Below are positions 17,712 to 24,864 of a stretch of DNA of 64,000 bases, piece by piece (within the stretch, counting starts at the first letter, position 1; each line of letters opens with the position of its first letter). The notes under the pieces were generated by a model. It was not told where the DNA came from, did not search any database, and saw only the letters and a program-made list of their open reading frames with translations. The translations under genes and the position numbers were made by a program. The stretch spans positions 1 to 64,000 of the forward strand of contig NZ_SWJE01000006.1 in assembly GCF_005144415.1 (NCBI RefSeq), read 5' to 3'. This DNA is from Trinickia terrae (lineage in GTDB: Bacteria > Pseudomonadota > Gammaproteobacteria > Burkholderiales > Burkholderiaceae).

Positions 17712-18954
17712 GCGCATCTCCGTTCCCGTGCAGATGGTGGCCGGGCTCGTGCTGGGCATCCTGTTCGGCATCCTCGCGCCGTCGGCCGGCACCAAGCTCG
17801 CCTTCATCGCGACGCTCTTCGGCCACGCAATCAAGATGGTCGTCATGCCGCTGATCCTGTTCTCGGTGACGGTCGGCATGTTCCGCGTGGGCGTGCAGCG
17901 CGGCCGGCTCGGCAAGACCGTGCTGCTCTCCATCGCGTTCTTCGCGGCGATGACGTTGGTCGCAAGCATGCTGGGGCTCGCCTTGAACATGTTCTTCCGC
18001 CCCGGTCTCGGCGCCAGCATGACCCAGACCGCCGCGATGCCCGCGCATCTCGCGAGCGGCATCGACTGGATGGACTTCCTCGTCGACCTCGTGCCGACCA
18101 ACATCGTCGGCGCGCTGGCCTCCGGCAACGCGCTGCCCGTGCTCGTGTTCGGCGTGCTGCTGGGTTGCGCGCTGTCGGCGGTCCAAGAGCGCGCGGCGCC
18201 GATGATCGCGGTGCTGGAGTCGATGCTGGCCGCGCTCTTCAAGATGACGGAGTGGATCATTTCGCTCTCGCCGCTCGCGATCTTCGCTGCGCTCGCCGCG
18301 CTCCTGGGATCGAAGGGGCTCGCCGCGATGACGCCGCTCCTCAAGCTGCTCGGCGTGGCCTATCTCGGCATGGCGATCCTGGCGCTCCTGCTCTCGCTGA
18401 TCGTCAAGCTGGCCGGGCAGTCGCCCATCGCGCTCGCGAGGCGCGTGAGCGAGCCGTTGATCCTCGCCTTCACGACGCGCTCGTCGGAGATCACCTTCCC
18501 CGTGCATCTGAAGCGGCTGACGGAAATGGGAGTGCCGAAGTCGCTGGCGTCGACGGTCCTGCCGTTGTCCTACATATTCAACCGCGACGGGGCCGTGCTC
18601 TATACCGCGCTCGCGGTCGGCTATCTGGCCGATGCCTATCACCTGACCTGGAGCGTGCCGCTCCTCGTGACGATCGCCGTGCTGACGATCATCACGATCG
18701 ACGGCGCCGCCAACGTACCCTCGGGCGCGGTCGTGGCGATCACGGTGATCCTGACGGCGATCGGACTGCCGCCCGAAGCCGTCGTCCTGATCCTCGGCGT
18801 CGACGCGTTCTTCGACATGGGCCGCACCGCGCTCAACGTCTACGCGAGTACGGTCGCCACCGCGGTGGCGATGCGCGTGTCGGGCGAGACCTATGCCGAA
18901 CCGGCGCCTAACGAGCGCCTCGACAGCCTGGGGCCCCTGGGCAGCGACGCCTGA
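17692..18954 (+). CDS. Dicarboxylate/amino acid:cation symporter (DAACS family), second paralogue
   Basis: A 420-residue sodium/proton-coupled symporter with intact signatures: TRSSEITFP in hairpin 1, LPLSYIFNRDGA, and DAFFDMGRTALNV at the substrate/cation site. The ATG at 17692 lies inside the end of the GntR reading frame, so the pair was an operon with translational coupling. It differs from the transporter at 2.4-3.7 kb in the first signature (TRSSE against SSSEA). Its last codons, coding for ERLDSLGPLGSDA, recur in altered form at 22.84 kb within the segmental duplication. With its regulator broken, expression may be deregulated. Confidence 0.92.
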   Translation: MNQPRRKRISVPVQMVAGLVLGILFGILAPSAGTKLAFIATLFGHAIKMVVMPLILFSVTVGMFRVGVQRGRLGKTVLLSIAFFAAMTLVASMLGLALNMFFRPGLGASMTQTAAMPAHLASGIDWMDFLVDLVPTNIVGALASGNALPVLVFGVLLGCALSAVQERAAPMIAVLESMLAALFKMTEWIISLSPLAIFAALAALLGSKGLAAMTPLLKLLGVAYLGMAILALLLSLIVKLAGQSPIALARRVSEPLILAFTTRSSEITFPVHLKRLTEMGVPKSLASTVLPLSYIFNRDGAVLYTALAVGYLADAYHLTWSVPLLVTIAVLTIITIDGAANVPSGAVVAITVILTAIGLPPEAVVLILGVDAFFDMGRTALNVYASTVATAVAMRVSGETYAEPAPNERLDSLGPLGSDA

Positions 18955-18964
18955 CGAGCGCCGC

Positions 18965-18983
18965 GGGCCGGACGCTCCGGCCC
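18965..18983 (+). terminator. GC hairpin after the second symporter gene
   Basis: GGGCCGGA and TCCGGCCC arms close on CGC, followed by CTCCTTACTGTCC. The stem is strong but the T-run is poor, so it may attenuate and not fully terminate. A similar hairpin is present in the duplicate copy at about 22.9 kb. Confidence 0.45.
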
Positions 18984-19025
18984 CTCCTTACTGTCCAGCC
19001 TATCAATCGAGCGGAGCAATCGATC

Positions 19026-19322
19026 ATGGAAAATGCCGCCTTTACGAGTGACTACACGTTGGTCGACACCGCCGAGTTCGCACTCGGCCTGAGGGATATG
19101 GAAGCCGTTGCGGATGCGTTGGAGCTGCTCGCCTCGCTGATGAACGACCAGCCGGCGATCGACGACGAACACCTGCGGCGCGTGCCGTCGGCGCTGCATG
19201 CGCTGGGCGATTATCTGAACATCCGCAGCAAGCATCTGCGCTCCGTCGGCGCCCCGGGCGAAACGGCGATCTCCACCTACAGCTACGCTCGCGCGAGCGT
19301 GCAGGAAAGCCCTTCGGCGTGA
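19026..19322 (+). CDS. Small conserved hypothetical protein, duplicated (copy 1)
   Basis: A 98-residue acidic, helix-rich protein (MENAAFTSDYTLVDTAEF...), with no signal peptide, membrane segment or metal-binding motif that I recognise. The ATG is preceded by GAGCGGAGCAATCGATC. A second copy at 22959 is identical at 77 of 99 aligned positions; the central LRD.EAVADALELLA block and HALGDYLNIRSKHLR are the best conserved, and retention of an open frame in both copies argues that the protein is made. The HALGDYLNIRSKHL segment is typical of small unknown proteins found in Burkholderia, but I assign no function. Confidence 0.75.
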   Translation: MENAAFTSDYTLVDTAEFALGLRDMEAVADALELLASLMNDQPAIDDEHLRRVPSALHALGDYLNIRSKHLRSVGAPGETAISTYSYARASVQESPSA

Positions 19323-19513
19323 GGGGGGTGCGGCCCGCCCGCGCCCCGCCCGCACGCTTGCCCGCCCTGCCCGCGTCCACCGTCACCTTCCCGGCGACGC
19401 ACGCTCCCAGCCCGCCCCTCGCGTTTCCTGCATCCATCCGCCACGCGTTCCGCCATCGGCAGACACCGCGTAAAGCGCGTATTCTTTTTCGCTTCGCAGC
19501 ACGCCGTTCGCGG

Positions 19514-19573
19514 GGCCTCGCCACGTTCATGAACGTGCTCGACACGTCGATCGCCAACGTCGCGATCCCGACC
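19514..19573 (+). pseudogene. Fragment of a DHA2-family MFS transporter N-terminus
   Basis: The translation GLATFMNVLDTSIANVAIPT is the signature first helix of EmrB-type transporters (compare ATLDIQIVASSL in the intact gene at 7.9 kb). It lacks any upstream start region or downstream continuation and abuts the stop codon of the convergent DeoR gene within 3 bp. It is a relic, probably from a deletion that removed the rest of the gene. Confidence 0.7.
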
Positions 19574-19575
19574 AA

Positions 19576-20331
19576 TCAGGCGATCAGCAACTCCGGCCCG
19601 CGCGCCGCGAGCGCCTTGCGCAGCGCCTTGTCCGGCGCGAGCTCTGTCACCAGATAGCGAACGTTTTCGAAACCGTTGACGCGCACCGGCGTCACGCGGC
19701 CGAACTTCGAATGATCGGCGACGATCACCGCGACGCTCGCCGACGCGATCATCCGGCTGCGCACTTCCGCCGCCATCCGCGTGTAGTCGGTCAGGTGCGC
19801 GTCGGCGGTAATGCCGCCCGCGCCGACGAACGAGAAGTCGACGTGATATTGCGCGAGCTGCTGCACCGTATCGAGCCCGAACGTGGCGTCCTCGTCGTCC
19901 GAGAGCTCGCCGCCGAGCAGCGTCACGCGGTTGCCGTTGCGGCGCGCGAGCACCTGCGCGATGCGCCAGTCGTTGGTATAGACCGTGAGCTGATGGCGAT
20001 CCGCGAGCGCGCGCGCCACGGCGTGCGTCGTCGTGCCGGAATCGACGATCAGCGATGCGCCGTCCGGCACCAGTTCGGCCGCGCGCGCCCCGATCGCGCG
20101 CTTGGCGGCGGCGTTGGCGGCTTCGCGCGCCTCCAGGCTCGGCTCGCGCCGGTCCGCGGCGAGCGCGCCGCCGTGCGTCGTCATGATGAGGCCGCGCTCG
20201 GCGAGCGCGTTGAGATCGCGGCGAACGGTCTCGCGCGAAACGTTGAGCGCCTGTACGAGTTCGGCCACCGACAGCGCGCCGGTCTTCGTCAATTGCGACA
20301 GGATGTATTGATGTCGTTGTTCTGCGAGCAT
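19576..20331 (-). CDS. DeoR/GlpR-family transcriptional regulator
   Basis: A 251-residue repressor. N-terminal DeoR HTH (RHQYILSQLTKTGALSVAEL, then VSRETVRRDLNAL, residues 5-50) and the DeoRC sugar-phosphate sensor domain (IVDSGTTTHAVARAL, VYTNDWRIAQVL, VAVIVADHSKFGRVTPV). I use ATG 20331 (MLAEQRHQ), which starts at the normal family position; an extension to 20418 has no similarity. The upstream region has a CGCGTA/TACGCG inverted repeat (20377-20394) that may be its operator. No carbohydrate genes are adjacent, so its regulon is elsewhere or has been lost. Confidence 0.92.
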   Translation of the reverse strand: MLAEQRHQYILSQLTKTGALSVAELVQALNVSRETVRRDLNALAERGLIMTTHGGALAADRREPSLEAREAANAAAKRAIGARAAELVPDGASLIVDSGTTTHAVARALADRHQLTVYTNDWRIAQVLARRNGNRVTLLGGELSDDEDATFGLDTVQQLAQYHVDFSFVGAGGITADAHLTDYTRMAAEVRSRMIASASVAVIVADHSKFGRVTPVRVNGFENVRYLVTELAPDKALRKALAARGPELLIA

Positions 20332-20541
20332 TGCGAAAAGCGGCCTGCAAACGGCGCGTGGGATCAAAAGGGGGCGCGCGTATTGTATTACGCGGCAATG
20401 CTTTAGGCCGTAAGACAACCCTTACATTCGGCAGGACTGCAGCTTACATCCGGTACGCCCGCGATGCGCCCGCTCCCCTTTGCTGTGCATCCCTGCTAAC
20501 CTAGGCGACCTGCCCGCCCAAGTCGCCCAGCCCCTCTGTTC

Positions 20542-22101
20542 ATGCGTACCTTGTTTCGTCGGCTGTTGCTGCTGTTTTGCTTGCTGCGGTACGGCGCGCG
20601 CCTGATCTGGCTCGCGGCGCCGCAAGACCACAAGCTGCACTGGTTCGCGACCCTCGTCAAAGACATGCACGCATCCGATGGCGCGCGCGCGAGCCTGCAT
20701 CGCGCGCTGCCCCAGCTCGGTCCGCTGGCGAGCGCGTTTGCCGAAAGCCTCAGCGAACATCCCGAGCTCGCCACCCGCACGCTGCACGACGCCATCGATG
20801 CCGTCAGCCATCTCGAGGCGCCGCTCTCTCCCGCCGACACCGAGCACGCTCTGAAGGCCGCGTTTGGCCATCCGCTCGCCGAACTGTTCACTTCGATCGA
20901 TCTCGTTCCCGTGCAAAGCGGCTTTGCCGAGCAAAGCCATGCCGCCCGCCTGCGGAAACCGGACAATGGTCACATCGACGTGACGATCAAGCTCCTGCGC
21001 ATGAAGCAGGTGCAGCAGATCGGCGACGAGGCCGCGCTCCTCTGCTGGGCCGCGCGGCTCGCCGAGGCGTTCTCGGGCGCGGCACGCAAGCTGCGCTTGC
21101 ACGCGCTCGCCGAATCGTTCGCCGCCGACGTGCTGCGCCGCTTCGACCCGCGCACCGAAGCGGCGAATCTCTCGCAGACGGGCCGCCACTTCGAAGGCGA
21201 TGCGCGGATCGTCGTGCCCGACATCGTATGGGATCTCGTCACCGCGAGCACCCTCGTCACCGAGCGCATCGATACGCTCGCCATCACCGATATCGACGGA
21301 CTGCACGCGCACCGCGTCAACGTCGCGCGGCTGGCGGCGCATATCGTCGAAGTGATCGCGCAGCAGGCGTTCGAACACGGCTTCTTTCATGCGGCGCTCG
21401 ACGCGCGTCGCGTGCGCGTGAGCGTCGAGCCGGCCACGCTCGGCCGCCTCGTGCTCGCGGACTTCTCGATCATGTCGAGCCTATCCGCGCCCGAGCGCGA
21501 ATTTTTCGTGCATGGCGCGACGGCGCTCTTCGAGCAGGACTACGGACGGCTTGCCGAAATGCATCGCGATGCGGGCCACGTTCCGCACACGACCCGCACT
21601 GAAATACTCGAAGCGGAATTGCGCAGGCGCAGCGAGGCGCACTTCGCGGTTCAGACGCACGAGCGCTCCGCAAGCGGCCTGCTGCAGCATCTGCTCGGCG
21701 CGGCGCACGCATTCGACGGCAACGTCTCGCCGCGTCTCGTCGCTGCGCAGAAGTCGCTCGCACAAGCCGAAACGCTGGCGCGGACGCTGCATCCGGGCGT
21801 CGATACGTGGAACCTCGCCAAGGAGGCGCTCGGCGAGATCGCACGCAAGGATCTCGACCATCGCGGCTGGATCAAGCGCCTCTCACAAGAGCTGCCGCAT
21901 CTCGCGCATATCGTGCCGCGACTGCCGCAGCTCGTGATGCGGCGGCTGCAACAGCATCACGACCGGCATCGCTCGCACTTCGATACGGCCGCGTGGGCGC
22001 GTGAGCTGCAGAGCGAATACCGGCGCACGCGCGTGCTCTTGTGGGCGTGCGCGGTGTGCGGCGGGCTATTGGGAGCCGGCGCGATGTGGCTGACGCGCTA
22101 G
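20542..22101 (+). CDS. UbiB/ABC1-family protein with degenerate kinase motifs (probable pseudokinase)
   Basis: A 519-residue protein with the overall layout of UbiB/AarF atypical kinases: N-terminal hydrophobic segment (residues 7-25), kinase-like core (60-330), C-terminal membrane helix (LLWACAVCGGLLGAGAMWLT, 499-518). The family's KxGQ motif is replaced (GPLASAFAE, 60-68), the alanine-rich loop is degraded (PVQSGFAEQSHAARL), the VAVKV lysine persists (IDVTIKLL, Lys150), HADPHPGN is FFHAALDARRV (281-291) without the catalytic Asp and Asn, and DFG is DFS (307-309). ABC1 fold with lost catalysis is the best reading. It is membrane-associated and could act as a scaffold in quinone or lipid metabolism, but no ubi genes are adjacent. 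Confidence 0.8.
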   Translation: MRTLFRRLLLLFCLLRYGARLIWLAAPQDHKLHWFATLVKDMHASDGARASLHRALPQLGPLASAFAESLSEHPELATRTLHDAIDAVSHLEAPLSPADTEHALKAAFGHPLAELFTSIDLVPVQSGFAEQSHAARLRKPDNGHIDVTIKLLRMKQVQQIGDEAALLCWAARLAEAFSGAARKLRLHALAESFAADVLRRFDPRTEAANLSQTGRHFEGDARIVVPDIVWDLVTASTLVTERIDTLAITDIDGLHAHRVNVARLAAHIVEVIAQQAFEHGFFHAALDARRVRVSVEPATLGRLVLADFSIMSSLSAPEREFFVHGATALFEQDYGRLAEMHRDAGHVPHTTRTEILEAELRRRSEAHFAVQTHERSASGLLQHLLGAAHAFDGNVSPRLVAAQKSLAQAETLARTLHPGVDTWNLAKEALGEIARKDLDHRGWIKRLSQELPHLAHIVPRLPQLVMRRLQQHHDRHRSHFDTAAWARELQSEYRRTRVLLWACAVCGGLLGAGAMWLTR

Positions 22102-22593
22102 CGTCCGATCGCGACAGGGGGCAACGGCGCCGCGGCCTCATGCGTCCGCTCGGACTGCACCGCCGGGACGTCGCCCGAAGCAGGCTCGTCGGCGGAGCCC
22201 AGCCGCAGGGCATGGAACAAGAAGCGTTGCAGCGTCTGGACAGCCGACGTCACGTCGTTCGCCCCGCCTAGGCTGAACAGCCCGAAATCGGCGAGCGGCG
22301 GCTGCGGCAGGCCACTCGCGTGCGGATCGAGCGTGCGCATCGTGGCGCGCCGGATGGTCCACTCGGGCAGCACCGCGATGCCAAGCTCCGCCTCGACCGC
22401 CGCCTGTATCGCCGACAGGCTCGTGCTGGTGCACACGACACGCCAGGGAATCCCCGCGAGCCGCAGAGCCGCGAACAACTTCTCCTGCCACGGACACGTC
22501 CCGCCGAATGCGACGATCGGCAGAACAGGATCGTCCCTCCCTACTTCCGCCGCCAAGCCACCCACCCAGTTGAGCGGGTGCTGCCAGGTCGCG
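22098..22593 (-). pseudogene. 5'-truncated LysR regulator (substrate-binding domain remnant)
   Basis: On the minus strand the segment reads HPLNWVGGLAAEVG, LPIVAFGGTCPWQEKL, VVCTSTSLSAIQAAVEAELG and IAVLPEWTI, the second half of an LTTR ligand-binding domain of the type DRPLPLVAFPE...GLGVSVLP. The helix-turn-helix and first half are gone; upstream of the break the DNA encodes, on the other strand, a piece of a different gene. Its stop lies against the UbiB-like gene's stop. Confidence 0.75.
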
Positions 22594-22599
22594 AGCGGA

Positions 22600-22737
22600 A
22601 TGCCCTTGATGAGCGCCGAGCCCGCGATCGCGGCAGTGATCGGCTTCATCGTGCTCGGCCAGCCGATGAGTGCGCTGCAGATCGGAGGGACGCTGTGCGT
22701 CGTTGCCGCGAGTATCGGGGCAGCGGTGCAGAAATAG
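22600..22737 (+). pseudogene. C-terminal fragment of an EamA/RhtA-type exporter
   Basis: The plus-strand translation MPLMSAEPAIAAVIGFIVLG followed by QPMSALQIGGTLCVVAASIG and a stop matches the last two helices of DMT-family threonine/homoserine exporters (LSAEPAI.AL.GF..LGE.L). Only about 45 codons survive. It is fused head-on to the LysR remnant, so the locus is a deletion or rearrangement scar. LysE/RhtA-type exporters are often divergent from LysR regulators, which may explain the pairing. Confidence 0.65.
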
Positions 22738-22838
22738 GCGGAATTCTCCGCTGCCGAGCGAGGACGCGGGCCGGTGAGATGGCCACGCGGTGACCTGACC
22801 GCTCGATGCCTTCCCATGTTTTCGTTGATGTCGATCCG

Positions 22839-23424
22839 GACGAGCGCCTCGACGGCCTGGGCGCCCTGGACGGCAACGCATGACGAGCGCCGCGCGCCGG
22901 ACGCTCCGGCCGCCCTTCCATCTGTCCACAGCCGATCAATAGAGCGGAGCATGCGACCATGGAAAATGCCTCGTTTGCGAGCGACTACACGCTGGTCGAC
23001 ACCACCGAGTTCGCACTCGGCCTAAGAGATCTGGAAGCCGTCGCGGATGCGCTGGAGCTGCTCGCCGCGCTGATGACCGACCAGCAGATGATGAGCGGCG
23101 ACGAACACCTGCAGCGCGTGCCTTCCGCGCTCCATGCGCTCGGCGACTATCTGAACATCCGCAGCAAGCACCTGCGCGCCATCGGCGCCCCGAGCGAAAC
23201 GGCGATCGCCCCCTTCAACTTCGCGCTCGCGAGCATGCAGGAAAGCCCTTCGGCGTGACGGGGGCGGCTCGCCCGCTCCCCGGCTGCACGCTTGCCCGCC
23301 CGCCTGACGGCGCCGCTGTCATCTTTCCGGCGGCGCACGTTTTCAGCCCGCCCGCCGCGCCTCTCACGTTTCCCGCATCCATCCGCCACGCGCTCCGCCA
23401 TCAGCAGACGCCGCGGAAAGCGCA
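22839..23424 (+). repeat. Segmental duplication, copy 2 (includes a symporter C-terminal tail)
   Basis: It begins with codons for DERLDGLGALDGNA and stop (22839-22883), the counterpart of the last codons of the symporter ending at 18954, but no transporter body precedes it. It then carries the small gene copy and its 3' flank. Copy 2 therefore derives from copy 1 (or a common source) with the duplication boundary inside the transporter gene. Confidence 0.75.
22959..23258 (+). CDS. Small conserved hypothetical protein, duplicated (copy 2)
   Basis: A 99-residue paralogue of the protein at 19026 (MENASFASDYTLVDTTEF...). Substitutions cluster in the loop PAIDD/QMMSGD and in the C-terminal STYSYAR/APFNFAL stretch, while the helices are kept, a pattern expected from selection on protein sequence. 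No known domain. Context is a decayed region with no intact neighbours on the same strand. Confidence 0.72.
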   Translation: MENASFASDYTLVDTTEFALGLRDLEAVADALELLAALMTDQQMMSGDEHLQRVPSALHALGDYLNIRSKHLRAIGAPSETAIAPFNFALASMQESPSA

Positions 23425-23453
23425 TCCCGGGCGACCGTCCTGACGCGGTTGCG

Positions 23454-23631
23454 CGATTCCGCGACAAGACCGTGATGAAGCGCGCGGTGGCCGCGGCCAG
23501 CGTAAGAGCGCCACGCTTCGTCGAACTCGATAGCCCGGACCTTGGGCGCGCGCTCGATGCGTTGAGCTTTCCGGTGATCGTCAAACCGCGCTCCGGCGCC
23601 GCGAGCGCCAATGTTCAGCGGGTCGACACAC
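23454..23631 (+). pseudogene. ATP-grasp enzyme fragment
   Basis: The translation from about 23454 contains DKTVMKRAVAAASVRAPRFV and then FPVIVKPRSGAASANVQRVD, the ATP-binding half of a carbamoyl-phosphate-synthase-like ATP-grasp domain (DK..MK..L...GVP.P, FP.IVKP..G..S.NV). There is no start region and no downstream catalytic half; the next bases are in another frame with unrelated coding. It is a gene relic. Confidence 0.65.
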
Positions 23632-23634
23632 GTG

Positions 23635-23937
23635 CGCGGCGGCTTCCTGATGTTGCCCGAGCCGGTCGGCTGCCGGCTGGTGCGAAGCGATGTGCCGGCC
23701 GGCATTCCGGCGCTGTACGGCGCGGTCGTGCCGAAGCGCAACCATGTATTCAATGGCAAGGGCGGCTACGACGACATCCTGGGACGCTTCCGCTACCGCG
23801 GCGCCGAGCAGGAAATCGAGTCGTCCATCGAACGGACCTTGCGCGAATTTCACTACACGCTCGCCGACGTGTCCGTACCAAGACGGCCGGCGTGGCCGAG
23901 GATGACGCTCCGGTATTCGATGTCCGTCGCGGGGTGA
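23635..23937 (+). pseudogene. Unrecognised coding fragment
   Basis: An open frame of about 100 codons starting around RGGFLMLPEPVGCRLV, with coding-like content (PAGIPALYGAVVPKRNHVFN, GYDDILGRFRYRGAEQEIES) that deteriorates near the end (SVPRRPAWPRM). I do not recognise the family. It follows the ATP-grasp fragment in a different frame without a ribosome site, so it is probably part of the same decayed locus and not a functional gene. Confidence 0.4.
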
Positions 23938-23938
23938 A

Positions 23939-23970
23939 GGCGGCGGGGAGGCATGGCCGCCTCCCCCGCC
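23939..23970 (-). terminator. Hairpin downstream of the transglutaminase/ATP-grasp operon
   Basis: GGCGGGGAGGC pairs with GCCTCCCCCGCC (one bulged C) across a short loop. It lies 4 bp after the stop of the minus-strand operon. The T-run on the minus strand is weak (CTTCACC), so Rho-independent termination is only likely. Confidence 0.45.
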
Positions 23971-23973
23971 GGC

Positions 23974-24864
23974 TCAGATCGCCAACACCGTCACCCCCAC
24001 CTCGACCTGATGCTGCCCGCCGCCGAGAATCATCCCGCGCAGCAGCGACACGTCGCTGTAATCGCGCCCCGCCGCGAGCGTCACGTGATCGAGATCGGCG
24101 AGCACGTCATTGGTCGGATCGAGATCGACCCACCCGCTCTCCGGGCAGAACACCGACACCCACGCATGCGACGCATCCGCGCCGATCAGCCTCGGCTGCC
24201 CCGGCGCGGGATCGTTGCGCAGATAGCCGCTCACGTAGCGCGCCGGCAAACCCAGCGAGCGCAGGCAACCGATCATCACCTGCGCGAAATCCTGGCACAC
24301 GCCGCGGCGCAATTCGAACGCGCGCGAAGCCGGCGTATCGAAGGCGGTCGCGGCGGGCTGATACTCGAAGTCCGCGTGGATGCGGTGCATCAGGTCGATC
24401 GCGCCGGCCACCACGGGCGTGCCCGGCGCGAAGCTCGGCAGCGCATAGGCGCGCCATTCGGGACGCGGCTGGATGTTCGGCGACGCAAAGCAAAACTCCG
24501 CCTCCGGATGAAACGGCGCGCCCACGCGATAGCGCAGACGTTCGGCGACTTCCTCCCAGGCGGGTGTCTTCCCGGGGTCCAGCGACGCCCAGCGCGGCAG
24601 CAAGTGCACCATCGTCTCGCTCGTCATGTGCAGGCTGTCGTGCGGGGCGTCGAGCGAAAAATAGAGGACGTCGTTGCCGAAAGCGTCGAGGCGGCTCGTC
24701 TGGTACGACGGCTTCGGCTCGATCTTCTCTTCGTGCGACATCACGTGCTGCCACGCGCACGACAGCGGCCGGATCGTCGCGAGATGCTGGGCCGTCTCGA
24801 CGTAGGTGGAATAGCGGTAAGTCGTGCGGTGCAGGACCGACAGCACGGTACGGTGGGCGATCAT
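23974..24864 (-). CDS. Transglutaminase-like protein (small, with bacterial N-terminal domain)
   Basis: A 296-residue protein with the bacterial transglutaminase N-terminal beta domain (SVLHRTTYRYSTYVETAQHL, residues 5-95) and a transglutaminase-like cysteine protease core: Cys in RRGVCQDFAQV, His in ADASHAWVSVF, Asp in WVDLDPTND. Cytosolic. The ATG at 24864 overlaps the stop of the upstream ATP-grasp/alpha-E gene in ATGA, so the two are translationally coupled. Known members form conserved operons with circularly permuted ATP-grasp and alpha-E proteins; their reaction (amide cleavage or transfer on a peptide) is predicted, not shown. Confidence 0.93.
   Translation of the reverse strand: MIAHRTVLSVLHRTTYRYSTYVETAQHLATIRPLSCAWQHVMSHEEKIEPKPSYQTSRLDAFGNDVLYFSLDAPHDSLHMTSETMVHLLPRWASLDPGKTPAWEEVAERLRYRVGAPFHPEAEFCFASPNIQPRPEWRAYALPSFAPGTPVVAGAIDLMHRIHADFEYQPAATAFDTPASRAFELRRGVCQDFAQVMIGCLRSLGLPARYVSGYLRNDPAPGQPRLIGADASHAWVSVFCPESGWVDLDPTNDVLADLDHVTLAAGRDYSDVSLLRGMILGGGQHQVEVGVTVLAI

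Larger units (their letters stand above)
18910..19476 (+). repeat. Segmental duplication, copy 1
   Basis: This stretch, from the last 14 codons of the symporter gene through the 98-residue small gene and about 150 bp beyond (ending in the CATCCATCCGCCACGCG and CAGAC-CCGCG region), is repeated at about 22839-23424 in the same orientation. Both copies share TGACGAGCGCCGCG, the GGACGCTCCGG hairpin, AGCGGAGCA before the small gene and ATCCATCCGCCACGC near the end. The limits are hand-aligned and approximate. Confidence 0.75.
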
